Shown here in pieces: positions 43,645 to 52,424 of a stretch of DNA of 56,366 nucleotides. A program made the translations under genes and the position numbers. This stretch comes from Anaerolineales bacterium (GTDB lineage: Bacteria; Chloroflexota; Anaerolineae; Anaerolineales; UBA11579). Location: assembly GCA_025450445.1 (NCBI GenBank), contig JANWHN010000060.1, positions 1 through 56,366 on the forward strand, read 5' to 3'. Position 1 is the stretch's first letter. Each line of letters opens with the position of its first letter. The notes below the pieces were generated by a model that saw only the letters and a program-made list of their open reading frames with translations, searched no databases and was not told the origin of the DNA.

Positions 43645-44618
43645 TCCCAACTGAAAAAACTGAATTTACGATCTTTGCTGCCACGCATGCCGGCAAGAGT
43701 GGGGAAACAAATGAAGATCGCTATCGCCTCGAAACCTTCCTGCTCGATGAGGAAAGCGGCAAGGAATCCGTTTTCGCCATTCTTGCCGATGGCATCGGCG
43801 CTCATCGGGCTGGCGAGGTAGCAGCAGAGATCGCGGTCGAGACCATAAGCAATACTGTCGCCCGAAGCGATGGCAGCCAACCCACGGGGATCCTGGAATC
43901 AGCCATCATCCAGGCCAGCCAAGCAATCCGTTTTCGCTCTGAATCGCGCTCCGAATGGGAGGGCATGGGCAGCACCTGCCTTTGCGTCTGGGTGCAGGGC
44001 AGTCAACTCTTTAGCGCCTCCGTGGGGAATTCGCGCCTGTACTTATTGCGCAATCACCAAATCCACCAGCTGAACGTTCTTCGTCGCCTTCCCGGCAAAG
44101 TTAACCCACCTGCTCGATCCAAAAAGCGCGGACCAAAGGAAGATGCATTGGGCGGTTATCTTGGCTCAAAAAGTCCAGTCGAGGTTGATTTCCGCCTCGC
44201 CGATCCGGCTAACAAGCGGGTCTCGCCTCGTAATCAAGGTTTGCAGTTACAACCGAACGATAAACTGTTGATTTGCAGCGACGGTCTCGGCGACACACTA
44301 ACCCCTCAGGAAATCTTAGAATTCTTCGGTAAAAAAGATTCCAAGGGCGTCGTTGACGAATTGGTTAATTTTGCGCTGATGAAAGGCACTGACCAGAATG
44401 TCACTGCGGTGATTCTTGGCGTGCCACCAGCTTCTCGTTTTGCCCAGCCGGTTAATTGGGTGCGATTCGTTGCCATCGCCCTGCTTATGGTCTTACTGGT
44501 TTTTCTTGGTTTATTTAGTTGGTGGCTGTGGCTAAGGCAGATCGACTCAATTCGGACTTTTCCTCCAACTGCAATAAGTACGCTCACTCCAGTATCTACG
44601 AACACTCCCGTGCCTTAA
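43641..44618 (+). CDS. PP2C-type serine/threonine phosphatase with C-terminal membrane anchor
   Basis: 325 residues from ATG 43641 (the frame is open further upstream but that is inside the FHA gene). Metal-binding Asp: Asp26 (NEDRY), Asp50 (LADGIGAHRAGEVAA), Asp214 (CSDGLGD) and Asp251 (TDQNVTAV), a complete PP2C set. The GDSR strand reads VGNSRLY. A loop of about 45 basic and Pro residues (about 152-196) interrupts the usual order. A membrane helix (about 274-298) and an outside tail of TLTPVSTNTPVP follow. Removes phosphate from Ser/Thr proteins, possibly those read by the FHA partner. No matching kinase is in the window. Confidence 0.9.
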   Translation: MIPTEKTEFTIFAATHAGKSGETNEDRYRLETFLLDEESGKESVFAILADGIGAHRAGEVAAEIAVETISNTVARSDGSQPTGILESAIIQASQAIRFRSESRSEWEGMGSTCLCVWVQGSQLFSASVGNSRLYLLRNHQIHQLNVLRRLPGKVNPPARSKKRGPKEDALGGYLGSKSPVEVDFRLADPANKRVSPRNQGLQLQPNDKLLICSDGLGDTLTPQEILEFFGKKDSKGVVDELVNFALMKGTDQNVTAVILGVPPASRFAQPVNWVRFVAIALLMVLLVFLGLFSWWLWLRQIDSIRTFPPTAISTLTPVSTNTPVP

Positions 44619-44640
44619 ATCTTGCCAAAGCAACCTGGGC

Positions 44641-44646
44641 TATTAT
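44641..44646 (+). promoter_or_regulatory. Putative -10 box of the CCA/poly(A) polymerase-family gene, leaderless start
   Basis: TATTAT followed by 6 nt and ATG 44653. Same spacing as at the helicase gene. Confidence 0.4.
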
Positions 44647-44652
44647 TAACTG

Positions 44653-46020
44653 ATGGCGCCCAAAACGTTGCTGGCCGAAGTCCTTTCGGGGCAGAAGGTT
44701 CTTGATTTACCCAAGGTCCTAAAGAAAGCGCTATCTCCGGCAACCATTGCTCTTTTGTTCGCCATAGGTGGCGAAGCAGAAAGACAGAGAGCGCCGCTCT
44801 ACCTGGTCGGCGGTTTTGTGCGCGATCTGTTGCTTCAGCGTCCCAACCTGGATCTGGACTTGGTGATTGAAGGCGACGCCATCCAACTCGGCCGAACATT
44901 GCAGAAGCGCTTTGGTGGCCGATTAACGCCCCATCAGTCGTTCGGCACGGCTGTTTGGTGGCTACCGGAAGACAAAAAGAAACTTCTTCGCAACATCGGG
45001 TCGGCCAGCAAACAAAAGTCGTCGCCCCAATTTCCTGAATTTATTGACCTGGTCTCCGCTCGCCAAGAGAGCTATCGTCGGCCGGGTTCTCTTCCCGATG
45101 TGAAGTTTGCCGATATCCGCGCCGATCAATATCGCCGCGATTTTACGATCAACGCCTTGGCGCTCTGCCTTACCGGTCTGCGTGCCGGACAGCTGCTGGA
45201 CCCTTGGGACGGTTTGCGCGATCTGCGCCGCGGCTTGCTGCGCGTTCTGCACTCGAAATCATTTTCCGACGACCCGACTCGCATTCTTCGTGCCGTCCGT
45301 TTTGCTGCCCGTTTGAAATTCAAGATCGAGCCGAGTACGCTTAAGCAGCTTAAATCGTCTCTCCGTTTCATGAATCAGATCTCGGGCGAGCGGATTCGCC
45401 GCGAGCTGGAACTTGCACTCGAAGAAGAGAAGCGCGTACAAGTCCTTCAGCAAATGCAGAAGCTCGGTGTCCTCAAAAGCATTCATGCGGGTTTGAAATG
45501 GCAATCGGCCATGGGCGCTCTGTTGCGCCGCCTGATTCCCTCATCAGCATTGCAGGTCTGGGGCTTGGAAAATGTCCCCTTTACTGACATCAGCTTTGTT
45601 TTATGGTTTGTGCAGCTTCCTGCATCCGTCATTGCCGCTATCACTGACCGCCTGCGCTTCACAGCAGACATGCGGGGGGGCGCTGTAGCCGCCGCTCGGT
45701 TGCGCGCCAGCGAGCCGAGTCTCAAGAAATTGTCCACTAGCCGTCTGGTTTCCGCGCTCGAACGAGAACCGCTGATTTCCGTTTTTGCCTTGTATCTACT
45801 CAACAGCAACAATAAGTTCGGGCAAAAACTCCAACGCTACGCCAAAGAATGGCGTCATATCCGCTCTCATCTTGACGGAAACGATCTGAAAAATTTGGGC
45901 TTGAAGCCAGGTCCCGACTATCGGAACATTCTCGAGCGTTTGCGCTCCGCCCGGCTGGATGGCGAGGTCAAGAACGTTGCGCAAGAAAAAGCATTGCTAA
46001 AGAAAGTCATAAATGGATAG
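44653..46020 (+). CDS. CCA tRNA nucleotidyltransferase/poly(A) polymerase family protein
   Basis: 455 residues. Head: LYLVGGFVRDLLLQRPNLDLDLVIEGDA (about 50-77) with the GGxVRD and DxD nucleotidyltransferase site. Then QFPEFIDLVSARQESYRRPGSLPDV, DQYRRDFTINALAL and DDPTRILRAVRFAARLKFKIE, the motif B-D region of class II CCA/poly(A) enzymes. The second half is a divergent helical domain. Adds CCA (or A) to tRNA 3' ends; which nucleotides it adds cannot be told from motifs alone. Overlaps the GNAT gene by 8 bp. Confidence 0.9.
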   Translation: MAPKTLLAEVLSGQKVLDLPKVLKKALSPATIALLFAIGGEAERQRAPLYLVGGFVRDLLLQRPNLDLDLVIEGDAIQLGRTLQKRFGGRLTPHQSFGTAVWWLPEDKKKLLRNIGSASKQKSSPQFPEFIDLVSARQESYRRPGSLPDVKFADIRADQYRRDFTINALALCLTGLRAGQLLDPWDGLRDLRRGLLRVLHSKSFSDDPTRILRAVRFAARLKFKIEPSTLKQLKSSLRFMNQISGERIRRELELALEEEKRVQVLQQMQKLGVLKSIHAGLKWQSAMGALLRRLIPSSALQVWGLENVPFTDISFVLWFVQLPASVIAAITDRLRFTADMRGGAVAAARLRASEPSLKKLSTSRLVSALEREPLISVFALYLLNSNNKFGQKLQRYAKEWRHIRSHLDGNDLKNLGLKPGPDYRNILERLRSARLDGEVKNVAQEKALLKKVING

Positions 46021-46549
46021 CACTGAAACTAAAGCCGCTACAAATTGGTTGGATCAGATAGTTATTCGCCATCTAAGACCCGATGAGCTCACCGCTTTGG
46101 AATGGGACGGTGCTTACTCGCATTTTCGCCGCGTCTACGCCCGCGCATTACAGCGCGCCCAAAATGGGTTGGCCGTCCTGTGGGTTGCAGTGGACGAAGC
46201 GGAAACCCTGATCGGTCAGGTTTTCGTTTTGCTGAATAGCGAATTTGATCCCCAGCTTGCTAACGGTGAAGACCGTGCCTTCATTCATTCGTTCCGGGTC
46301 CGCCCTGAATTTCGCAGCCGCGGCTTGGGCGAACGACTGCTCCAAGTCACCGAAGCGGACCTTGTCGCCCGTAAATTCAAGATCGTCGGCCTCAACGTTG
46401 CTGACGATAACTCCGCCGCTCGGCGTTTCTACGAAAGGCACGGATACCGCCCAGTTATGAAGGTTTCCGGAGAGTGGAGCTATACCGATCACCTGGGAGC
46501 GGAGCGTGATGTTAAGGAGCCCGGCTGGCGGCTGATCAAAAACCTCTAA
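46013..46549 (+). CDS. GNAT family N-acetyltransferase
   Basis: 178 residues. Core: LAVLWVAVDEAETLIGQVFVLLN (strand beta 2-3), AFIHSFRVRPEFRSRGLGERLLQVTEADL with acetyl-CoA loop RSRGLG, VGLNVADDNSAARRFYERHGYRPV (motif B). Acetylates an unidentified amine. It shares its mRNA with the upstream nucleotidyltransferase gene. Could be RimI-like but there is no proof. Confidence 0.88.
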   Translation: MDSTETKAATNWLDQIVIRHLRPDELTALEWDGAYSHFRRVYARALQRAQNGLAVLWVAVDEAETLIGQVFVLLNSEFDPQLANGEDRAFIHSFRVRPEFRSRGLGERLLQVTEADLVARKFKIVGLNVADDNSAARRFYERHGYRPVMKVSGEWSYTDHLGAERDVKEPGWRLIKNL

Positions 46550-46623
46550 TTTATCCATAAAAGCCTTTGGCCTTTTGTGTGATTGGAACCTGGGCAACCC
46601 TTGTCCCCCTGCGCTCCAAACTC

Positions 46624-46675
46624 CGTCATTGCGAGGAGGGCGAGGCGAAGCCATCCGCCCGACGTGGCAATCTTG
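46624..46675 (+). repeat. Intergenic hairpin repeat, copy 5 (long form)
   Basis: ATTGC (46628-46632), then a longer inner region with GGGCG/CGCCC and an internal GGC-GAA-GCC hairpin, then GTG and GCAAT (46667-46671). Confidence 0.75.
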
Positions 46676-46762
46676 GTTCGAATTCACCAATGTTGAATGT
46701 GCCTGCTGTACCACGGCGGGTCACTGAGAGCATGTTTAGAGAAAACATTTTGCCATCTTTGC

Positions 46763-46791
46763 TTGCCTTTCCAGTTTTTTTATGCTAAAAT
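46763..46791 (+). promoter_or_regulatory. Promoter of the nusA operon
   Basis: -35 TTGCCT (46763-46768), 17-nt spacer, -10 TAAAAT (46786-46791). The best -35/-10 pair in the window. Confidence 0.65.
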
Positions 46792-46827
46792 CTTGACGTT
46801 CTTGCAGTACCCATAGTTGTGAACTGG

Positions 46828-46850
46828 AAAGTGGGCAACCCCCACTTTTT
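46828..46850 (+). terminator. Attenuator-like hairpin in the nusA leader
   Basis: AAAGTGGG (46828-46835), loop CAACC, CCCACTTT (46841-46848), then UU. About 40 nt after the promoter and 37 nt before the nusA ATG. It looks like an intrinsic terminator; leader terminators before rimP-nusA are known in other bacteria and fit NusA self-control. Confidence 0.75.
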
Positions 46851-46886
46851 CGCTTATATGGGACAACCGAATAGGAGTTAGTACCA

Positions 46887-48776
46887 ATGAAGAAAGAATT
46901 TGCTTTAGCCTTTAACGAAGTCCTGGACGACAAGCAGCTCTCGCGCGACATTATTCTCGGCGCGCTCGAAGCTGCGCTTGTTTCCGCCTACCGCAAAACG
47001 GTCAACGCCTCCACCGCCCAGGAGATAAACGCCAAGATCAATGAACGCACGGGCGATGTGGAGATTTACGCCGAAAAAGAAGTCGTCGAAGATGTGCAAG
47101 ACGAACGCACCGAGGTGACCCTCGAAAGGGCGCGCCAGTTTGACGCTAACGCCAAGCTCGGCGACGTTGTCATCGTAGAAACTACCCCTGAAAACTTCGG
47201 CCGCGTGGCCGCTCAGGCCGCGCGCCAAATGATCCAACAGCGCATTCGCGAAGCCGAACGTGACGCGCAGAAGGCTCACTTCTCCACATTAGTTGGCGAG
47301 GTCGTCAACGGCGTCGTGCAAGCCTCAAACCCACACATGATCACGGTCGGCATGGATCGCAAGGCCGAAGGCAAGATGCCCCGCAGCCAGCAGATCCCAG
47401 GCGAGCGCTTCCGCGTCCACGATCGCGTGCGCGCCTTATTACTCGAGGTCAAAGACACTACCCGCGGACCCGAAATTATTTTGTCCCGCGCCCACCGCGA
47501 TTTCCTACGCCGTTTGCTAGAGGATGAAGTCCCCGAAATTTATCAAGGTCTCGTTGAGATTCGCTCCATTGCTCGCGAGCCCGGCTATCGCTCGAAGGTC
47601 GCTGTGTCTGCATTGCAGGCTGGCATCGATCCCGTGGGCGCATGCGTCGGCATCCGCGGCGTTCGTATTCAAGCCATCGTGCGTGAGTTGCACGACGAGA
47701 AGATCGACGTCATCGAATGGAACTCGGATCCATCTCAATTTATCGCCAAGGCGCTCAGCCCTGCCCGCGTCACCGGCGTCTATCTCGATGAAGAAGTTAG
47801 CGGCAGCAAGACAGCCACCGTTGTCGTCCCCGAGGATCAGCTAAGCCTGGCGATCGGCCGCGACGGGCAAAATGCCCGTCTAGCCGCCAAGCTAACTTCA
47901 TGGCGCATCGATATCAAGAGTCTCACCGAAGCGGCATCTGACGCGGTCCATCGCGCGCAGACCGACGCGGCTTTCCTTGAACAGAATGCAGATATAGCAG
48001 AAACATTGCCGCAGCTAGAAGCTGTTCTGGCCAAGAAAGCTGAAGGTCGCCCGGTAACGCCAGAAGAGTACACATTGCTCAGTCGCTTTGTTGATCGCAT
48101 CGAGCGCGGCGCGCAATATCGCCGTGAAGCCGAAGTCGATGCCGAGCGCGAGAAGCGTGCTGCTGTTGAAACTACACTGCCCAAGGCCGCCTTCGATATC
48201 CCGTTGGACGATCTCGGTTTGTCGCCCAGCCTCAGCATCAAGATCAGCGGCGAAGGCTTCTCGACCATCGGCGATCTGATGCTGCAACTCAAGCTGGATC
48301 CGGATCGCATTTTGTCGATCAACGGCGTCGGCCCCAAAGCCGTCGAAGATATTCAAGCTGCAATTGACAACTTCAAGTTCCCTGAAGTTCAAGCCGAACC
48401 CGAGCCGGTCGTCGTTCCCGAACCCGAACCGGTTGCCAAGGTGGTTACGCCCGAGCCCGAAGTGGTGAAACCAGCAGAGAAGACTGTCGAGGAGCCGATC
48501 AAGCTTTCTGAAGAGGACGAAAAACTTCTAGCTGAAATGCAAGCGGGTCCTGTACAAAAAGCCCCGACCCCAACCAAATCGGTGGAAGAAATTTTCGCCC
48601 AGACCGAAAAGAAATTGCTGGGTCGCAAACGCCGCTTCCCGACTTCTACCCCTCGACCCGTGGAGCCCACGGCTGAAGAAAAGAAAAAGAAGAAAAAGAA
48701 ACCGCGTGAGTTTGACTACGATCCGGATACGGACACGACTGTGATCAAGCGTCGAGAGGACTGGGAAGAAGAATAG
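46887..48776 (+). CDS. nusA: Transcription termination/antitermination factor NusA
   Basis: RNA polymerase-binding pausing and termination factor. 629 residues. N-terminal domain (1-130), S1 domain (about 134-198), KH1 (about 225-300; GIDPVGACVGIRGVRIQAIVREL) and KH2 (about 305-347; LSLAIGRDGQNARLAAKL). After a helical linker there is a helix-hairpin-helix-like segment (about 440-497; LSINGVGPKAVEDIQ), then Pro/Glu/Val repeats (PEPEPV) and a Lys-rich stretch (EEKKKKKKKPR) with an acidic end. This extra tail of about 130 residues is not in the core protein. GGAG lies at good spacing before the ATG. First gene of the translation-factor operon. Confidence 0.97.
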   Translation: MKKEFALAFNEVLDDKQLSRDIILGALEAALVSAYRKTVNASTAQEINAKINERTGDVEIYAEKEVVEDVQDERTEVTLERARQFDANAKLGDVVIVETTPENFGRVAAQAARQMIQQRIREAERDAQKAHFSTLVGEVVNGVVQASNPHMITVGMDRKAEGKMPRSQQIPGERFRVHDRVRALLLEVKDTTRGPEIILSRAHRDFLRRLLEDEVPEIYQGLVEIRSIAREPGYRSKVAVSALQAGIDPVGACVGIRGVRIQAIVRELHDEKIDVIEWNSDPSQFIAKALSPARVTGVYLDEEVSGSKTATVVVPEDQLSLAIGRDGQNARLAAKLTSWRIDIKSLTEAASDAVHRAQTDAAFLEQNADIAETLPQLEAVLAKKAEGRPVTPEEYTLLSRFVDRIERGAQYRREAEVDAEREKRAAVETTLPKAAFDIPLDDLGLSPSLSIKISGEGFSTIGDLMLQLKLDPDRILSINGVGPKAVEDIQAAIDNFKFPEVQAEPEPVVVPEPEPVAKVVTPEPEVVKPAEKTVEEPIKLSEEDEKLLAEMQAGPVQKAPTPTKSVEEIFAQTEKKLLGRKRRFPTSTPRPVEPTAEEKKKKKKKPREFDYDPDTDTTVIKRREDWEEE

Positions 48777-48801
48777 TGCTGTCTTCTACCCCTGATGCTT
48801 G

Positions 48802-49125
48802 ATGCCAAAACAGAAAGCTGTCCCTCCGCCCAAGCAGGCGCCTCGGCATAGGCACATCCCGCAACGCACCTGCGTGGCCTGCCGGCAGGTGCAAGCCACG
48901 AGCACTCTCGTTCGCTTAGTGCGCACTCCGGAAGGGGTGTTCCCGGATGAAAAGGGTAAACGTCCCGGGCGGGGAGCTTATCTGCACTCCCGCCCGGAGT
49001 GTTGGCAACCAGGTATCGAGAAAAATTTGCCGCATGCGCTCAATACGACGCTTACGGAGGCAGACAAGCAGCGCCTGACCGAATATTTTGCGGCCAAATC
49101 CGCAGACGATGATTCGGTAAAATAA
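48802..49125 (+). CDS. ylxR: YlxR/RnpM family RNA-binding protein
   Basis: About 107 residues (ATG 48802; a TTG at 48799 is in frame just before it). Core TCVACRQVQATSTLVRLVR and KRPGRGAYLHSRPECWQ, the DUF448 signature. Reported members bind RNA and modulate RNase P. Lies between nusA and infB, the conserved position. The usual next gene, an L7Ae-like ylxQ, is absent here. Confidence 0.93.
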   Translation: MPKQKAVPPPKQAPRHRHIPQRTCVACRQVQATSTLVRLVRTPEGVFPDEKGKRPGRGAYLHSRPECWQPGIEKNLPHALNTTLTEADKQRLTEYFAAKSADDDSVK

Positions 49126-49167
49126 CAGGCTCAGTTTAGGGGAAACAGGGGAGAAGGAGTAGTAACC

Positions 49168-50982
49168 ATGACTGAGAACGTAACTGAAAAGGAAATCAAG
49201 ACCATCGAGCTGCCAGGCAGCCTGACGGTCCGCGAGCTGGCAGATAATCTCAAAGCCAGCCCAATTCAGATCATCAAGACTCTGATGGCCAACGGCGTGA
49301 TGGCCAACATCAATCAGCAGATCGATTTCGATACGGCCGCGATCGTCGCCTCTGAGCTCGGTTTCGAAGCCACCATGTTGAAAGTTGACGAGCTCGAAGC
49401 CAAAGAGGTAGGCGAGGTTCCACTTTGGCGGCAACTGATCGCTAATGAAGATAAAAAGAATCTGACGGCTCGTCCGCCAGTCGTGACGATCCTTGGCCAT
49501 GTCGACCACGGCAAGACCACTTTGCTCGACGCAATCCGCAAGACCAGCGTCGTCAGCGAAGAGGCCGGTGGCATCACCCAGCATGTGGGTGCATACCAGG
49601 CCAGCCACAAAGATCGGCTCATCACTTTCCTCGACACCCCCGGTCACGCCGCCTTCACCTCCATGCGCTCGCGCGGCGCTCAAGGCGCAGATGTCGTGAT
49701 CCTGGTGGTTGCCGCCGATGATGGCGTAATGCCCCAAACCAAAGAAGCCCTGTCGCACGCCCGCGCCGCTCGCGTTCCGCTGGTCGTCGCTTTGAACAAG
49801 GTCGATAAGCCCAACGCCAACGTTGAGCGCGTGAAGAAACAATTGGCCGACAATGGTTTGGTCCCCGACGATTGGGATGGTGACACGATCGTTGTTCCTG
49901 TTTCCGCCAAAGCCAAGACTGGTCTAGAAGATCTGCTCGAAGCAATTTTGCTGGTCGCAGACAACGTCGAGATTCTCGCCAATCCAAAAGGCCAGGTCAT
50001 TGGCACGGTGATCGAAGCCGAACGCGATCCTTCCCGCGGTGTAGTTGCGACGTTGCTGGTCCAAAATGGCACACTGCACGTGGGCGACAACGTGGTCGTG
50101 GGCACGGCTTACGGACGCCTACGCGCCATGTTTGATTTCTCCAATAAGAAGCTCGAAGAAGCTGGACCCTCAACTCCGGTTTCTGTCCTCGGCCTCAGCG
50201 ATGTACCCGCCGCCGGCGAGTTGTTCCGCGTCGTCGAGACCGAGCGCGAGGCCCGCGCTCTGGTTGCAGAACGTACTGAAAAAGAAAAACAGGAGAAGGC
50301 CAAGGGTGGCCAGCCGCTAACCCTCGAAGGCATGTTCGACGCCTTCAAGGCTGGTCAAGTTCGCGAATTGCGCTTGATCGTCAAAGCCGACGTGCAGGGC
50401 TCGCTCGAGCCGATCGTATCCTCGCTTGAGGAAATGAGCTCGCGCGATAAATCGGGTGAGATCAGCGTGAACATCATCCATACCGGCACCGGCAATATTA
50501 GCGAAAGCGATGTCGCCCTGGCTGCGGCGTCCAAAGCCATTGTAATGGGCTTCAATGTTTCTGCTGACAGCCCCGCCCAGCGCAAAGCTGAAACCGAGCA
50601 TGTTTCCATCCGCCTCTACGACATTATCTATCGCATGACCGAAGATGTCGAAAAGGCGCTCAAGGGTATGCTGCAGCCCGAGATTAGGGAGCGCGTGATC
50701 GGCAAAGCCGAAGTCCTGCAAGTCTTCAAGATCAGCCGCTATGGCAAGATCGCCGGATGCCGCGTTGTTGAAGGCGAGCTGCGCCGGAATGCCTTTGTGC
50801 GCATTTCGCGGGATGGCAAGCAGATCTTCGAAGGCGAGTTGACCTCGCTTAAGCATGAAAAGGAAGATGTAAAAGAAGCCAAAGAAGGATTTGAGTGCGG
50901 TATCAACCTCAAGGAATTTGACGACTTCAAACAAGGTGACATCATTCAGTGCTACATTCGTGAGACGGTTGCGGCTCAATAA
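49168..50982 (+). CDS. infB: Translation initiation factor IF-2
   Basis: GTPase that places initiator fMet-tRNA on the ribosome. 604 residues, with a short N-terminal region of about 105 residues instead of several hundred. G1 [10 protein letters not shown]2 GGITQHVG, G3 DTPGHAAF, G4 NKVDKPNA, G5 SAKAKTG; then domain II, domain III ([11 protein letters not shown]) and C2. GGGAGAAGGAG Shine-Dalgarno region before the ATG is strong. The compact size is like other streamlined lineages. Confidence 0.97.
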   Translation: MTENVTEKEIKTIELPGSLTVRELADNLKASPIQIIKTLMANGVMANINQQIDFDTAAIVASELGFEATMLKVDELEAKEVGEVPLWRQLIANEDKKNLTARPPVVTILGHVDHGKTTLLDAIRKTSVVSEEAGGITQHVGAYQASHKDRLITFLDTPGHAAFTSMRSRGAQGADVVILVVAADDGVMPQTKEALSHARAARVPLVVALNKVDKPNANVERVKKQLADNGLVPDDWDGDTIVVPVSAKAKTGLEDLLEAILLVADNVEILANPKGQVIGTVIEAERDPSRGVVATLLVQNGTLHVGDNVVVGTAYGRLRAMFDFSNKKLEEAGPSTPVSVLGLSDVPAAGELFRVVETEREARALVAERTEKEKQEKAKGGQPLTLEGMFDAFKAGQVRELRLIVKADVQGSLEPIVSSLEEMSSRDKSGEISVNIIHTGTGNISESDVALAAASKAIVMGFNVSADSPAQRKAETEHVSIRLYDIIYRMTEDVEKALKGMLQPEIRERVIGKAEVLQVFKISRYGKIAGCRVVEGELRRNAFVRISRDGKQIFEGELTSLKHEKEDVKEAKEGFECGINLKEFDDFKQGDIIQCYIRETVAAQ

Positions 50983-51025
50983 CGTTCGCGGAGCCAACCC
51001 GTTTTCTCTGTGCTTGGGGTAATCC

Positions 51026-51403
51026 TTGGTTTCTGAAACCCGCGCTGGCCGTATCGCCAATCGAATCCGCGAGATCCTTTCCGAACTGTTGATCTTCGAG
51101 GTGACCGATCCGCGCCTGCAAGGGATCTACATTACTGACGTCCGCGTCGACCGCGAGCTGGCTTTCGCCAGCGTCTTCGTTTCCGCTATCGAAGGCTCCG
51201 AACGCAAAGATGATGTCCTCGCCGGCCTGAAGCATGCCACGGGATTTCTACGTTCTGCACTGGCTCAAAAGATCGAGCTGCGTTCCTTTCCCAAGCTCCG
51301 CTTTAACTGGGATTCAACGCCTGAGAATGCCGAGCGGATCGAGAAAATAATTCACACCTTGCACGAAGAAGAAGAGCAGAAAAAGAGCGCCAAAAGTGGA
51401 TAA
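51026..51403 (+). CDS. rbfA: Ribosome-binding factor A
   Basis: 30S maturation factor. 125 residues from a TTG at 51026 (VSETRAGRIANRIREILSELL). KH-like fold with DPRLQGIYITDVRVDRELAFASVFV and LRSALAQKIELRSFPKLRFNWD. No ATG is near; GGGG lies just before the TTG. An imperfect hairpin overlapping the infB stop precedes it (GGCTC/GAGCC). Overlaps the next gene by 8 bp. Confidence 0.94.
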   Translation: MVSETRAGRIANRIREILSELLIFEVTDPRLQGIYITDVRVDRELAFASVFVSAIEGSERKDDVLAGLKHATGFLRSALAQKIELRSFPKLRFNWDSTPENAERIEKIIHTLHEEEEQKKSAKSG

Positions 51404-52364
51404 AAGACTTCTCAAGCAAGCCGCCGACCGCATTGGCGGAGCTAAAACCATTCTCGTCACCTCGCATGTGCGCCCTGACGGCGATGCGGTTTCCTCGGTA
51501 CTTGCCGTCGGTCAGGCATTGCAAGATCTAGGCAAATCCGTCCAGATCGTTCTCACCGATGGCGGCACTCCCGATACCCGCCACCTGCGCGGCTCCGAGC
51601 AGATTATTCGCGTCGGCAAGCCCCCAGTTGATTTAGTGATCACGGTCGACGCTGCAGACAAGAATCGCTGCGGTGAGGCTTTGAGCGAGTTCCCTAACGT
51701 TGATATCAATATTGACCATCACATCACCAACACCCGCTTCGCGGCAATCAACCTAATCGATCCTGACGCGGTCTCCACCACCGCCATGTTGACCGAATTC
51801 TTTCCGGCGCTCGGCCTGGAATTCTCGCCGCCGGTCGTCGACGCTCTACTGACCGGCCTCCTCACCGATACGATCGGTTTGCACACATCGAGCATGAGTG
51901 CCAAGGCTCTGCGCATCGCCGCTGACCTGGTCGAAATGGGCGCCGATCTGCCCGCTCTCTACGAGCGCGCTTTGCTGCGCCGCTCATTCGAGGCTATGCG
52001 CTATTGGGGCGCCGGGCTCTCCAAGCTCCAGCGCAATGGCGAGCTCATGTGGACCTCGTTGTCCCTCGCTGACCGCAGAACTGCTGACTATCCAACCAAC
52101 GATGACGCTGAATTAATTAACAACCTTTCAATGGTGGAGGGCGCAGCCATCACGATCATCTTTGTCGAGCAAGCTGATAACCAGATCAAGATCAGTTGGC
52201 GCAGCCAGGGCGGCGATCACGATGTCTCCAAGCTCGCCGCACAATTTGGCGGCGGCGGCCATGTGCCTGCTGCGGGCGCAGTGCTCTTCGGCAGTTTGCA
52301 GGAAGTGCAAGACAAGGTGTTGCAGGCCGCGTTGGCATATTTGCAAGGAACTCCGGTTGCTTAA
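51396..52364 (+). CDS. nrnA: DHH-family oligoribonuclease/pAp phosphatase NrnA-like
   Basis: 322 residues. Degrades short RNA and pAp. Motifs: RPDGDAVSS (II), VDAADKNR (III), NIDHHITNT (DHH, IV) and the DHHA1 GGGGHVPAAGA near the end. Mn-dependent phosphodiesterase. The GTG start at 51396 overlaps rbfA by 8 bp. Its place between rbfA and truB is frequent in Gram-positive-type operons. Confidence 0.94.
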   Translation: MDKRLLKQAADRIGGAKTILVTSHVRPDGDAVSSVLAVGQALQDLGKSVQIVLTDGGTPDTRHLRGSEQIIRVGKPPVDLVITVDAADKNRCGEALSEFPNVDINIDHHITNTRFAAINLIDPDAVSTTAMLTEFFPALGLEFSPPVVDALLTGLLTDTIGLHTSSMSAKALRIAADLVEMGADLPALYERALLRRSFEAMRYWGAGLSKLQRNGELMWTSLSLADRRTADYPTNDDAELINNLSMVEGAAITIIFVEQADNQIKISWRSQGGDHDVSKLAAQFGGGGHVPAAGAVLFGSLQEVQDKVLQAALAYLQGTPVA

Positions 52365-52424
52365 AAGGAATGTGGTAAAAACCAACCACGCCGTCTTAGG
52401 GACTAACAAAGGAAAATTCACCGC

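Larger units (their letters stand above)
46550..46886 (+). other. 337-nt gap before nusA: repeat copy 5, promoter, structured leader
   Basis: Holds the hairpin repeat copy 5 (46628-46671), a promoter (TTGCCT at 46763, TAAAAT at 46786, 17 nt apart) and a leader of about 90 nt with a terminator-like hairpin. No ORF for rimP, which normally lies here, was found. Confidence 0.8.

Noticed and set aside
41791..44618. Type VI secretion regulatory module (FHA/PP2C)
   Set aside because: FHA and PP2C occur in such systems, but no Tss component or kinase is nearby and the FHA protein has a different architecture.
48916..49842. Minus-strand open frame of 308 codons over ylxR/infB
   Set aside because: Covers the highly conserved IF-2 G domain on the other strand; no motifs of its own.
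50317..51060. Minus-strand open frame of 247 codons over infB
   Set aside because: Shadow of IF-2 domains II-III; the sense frame is unambiguous.
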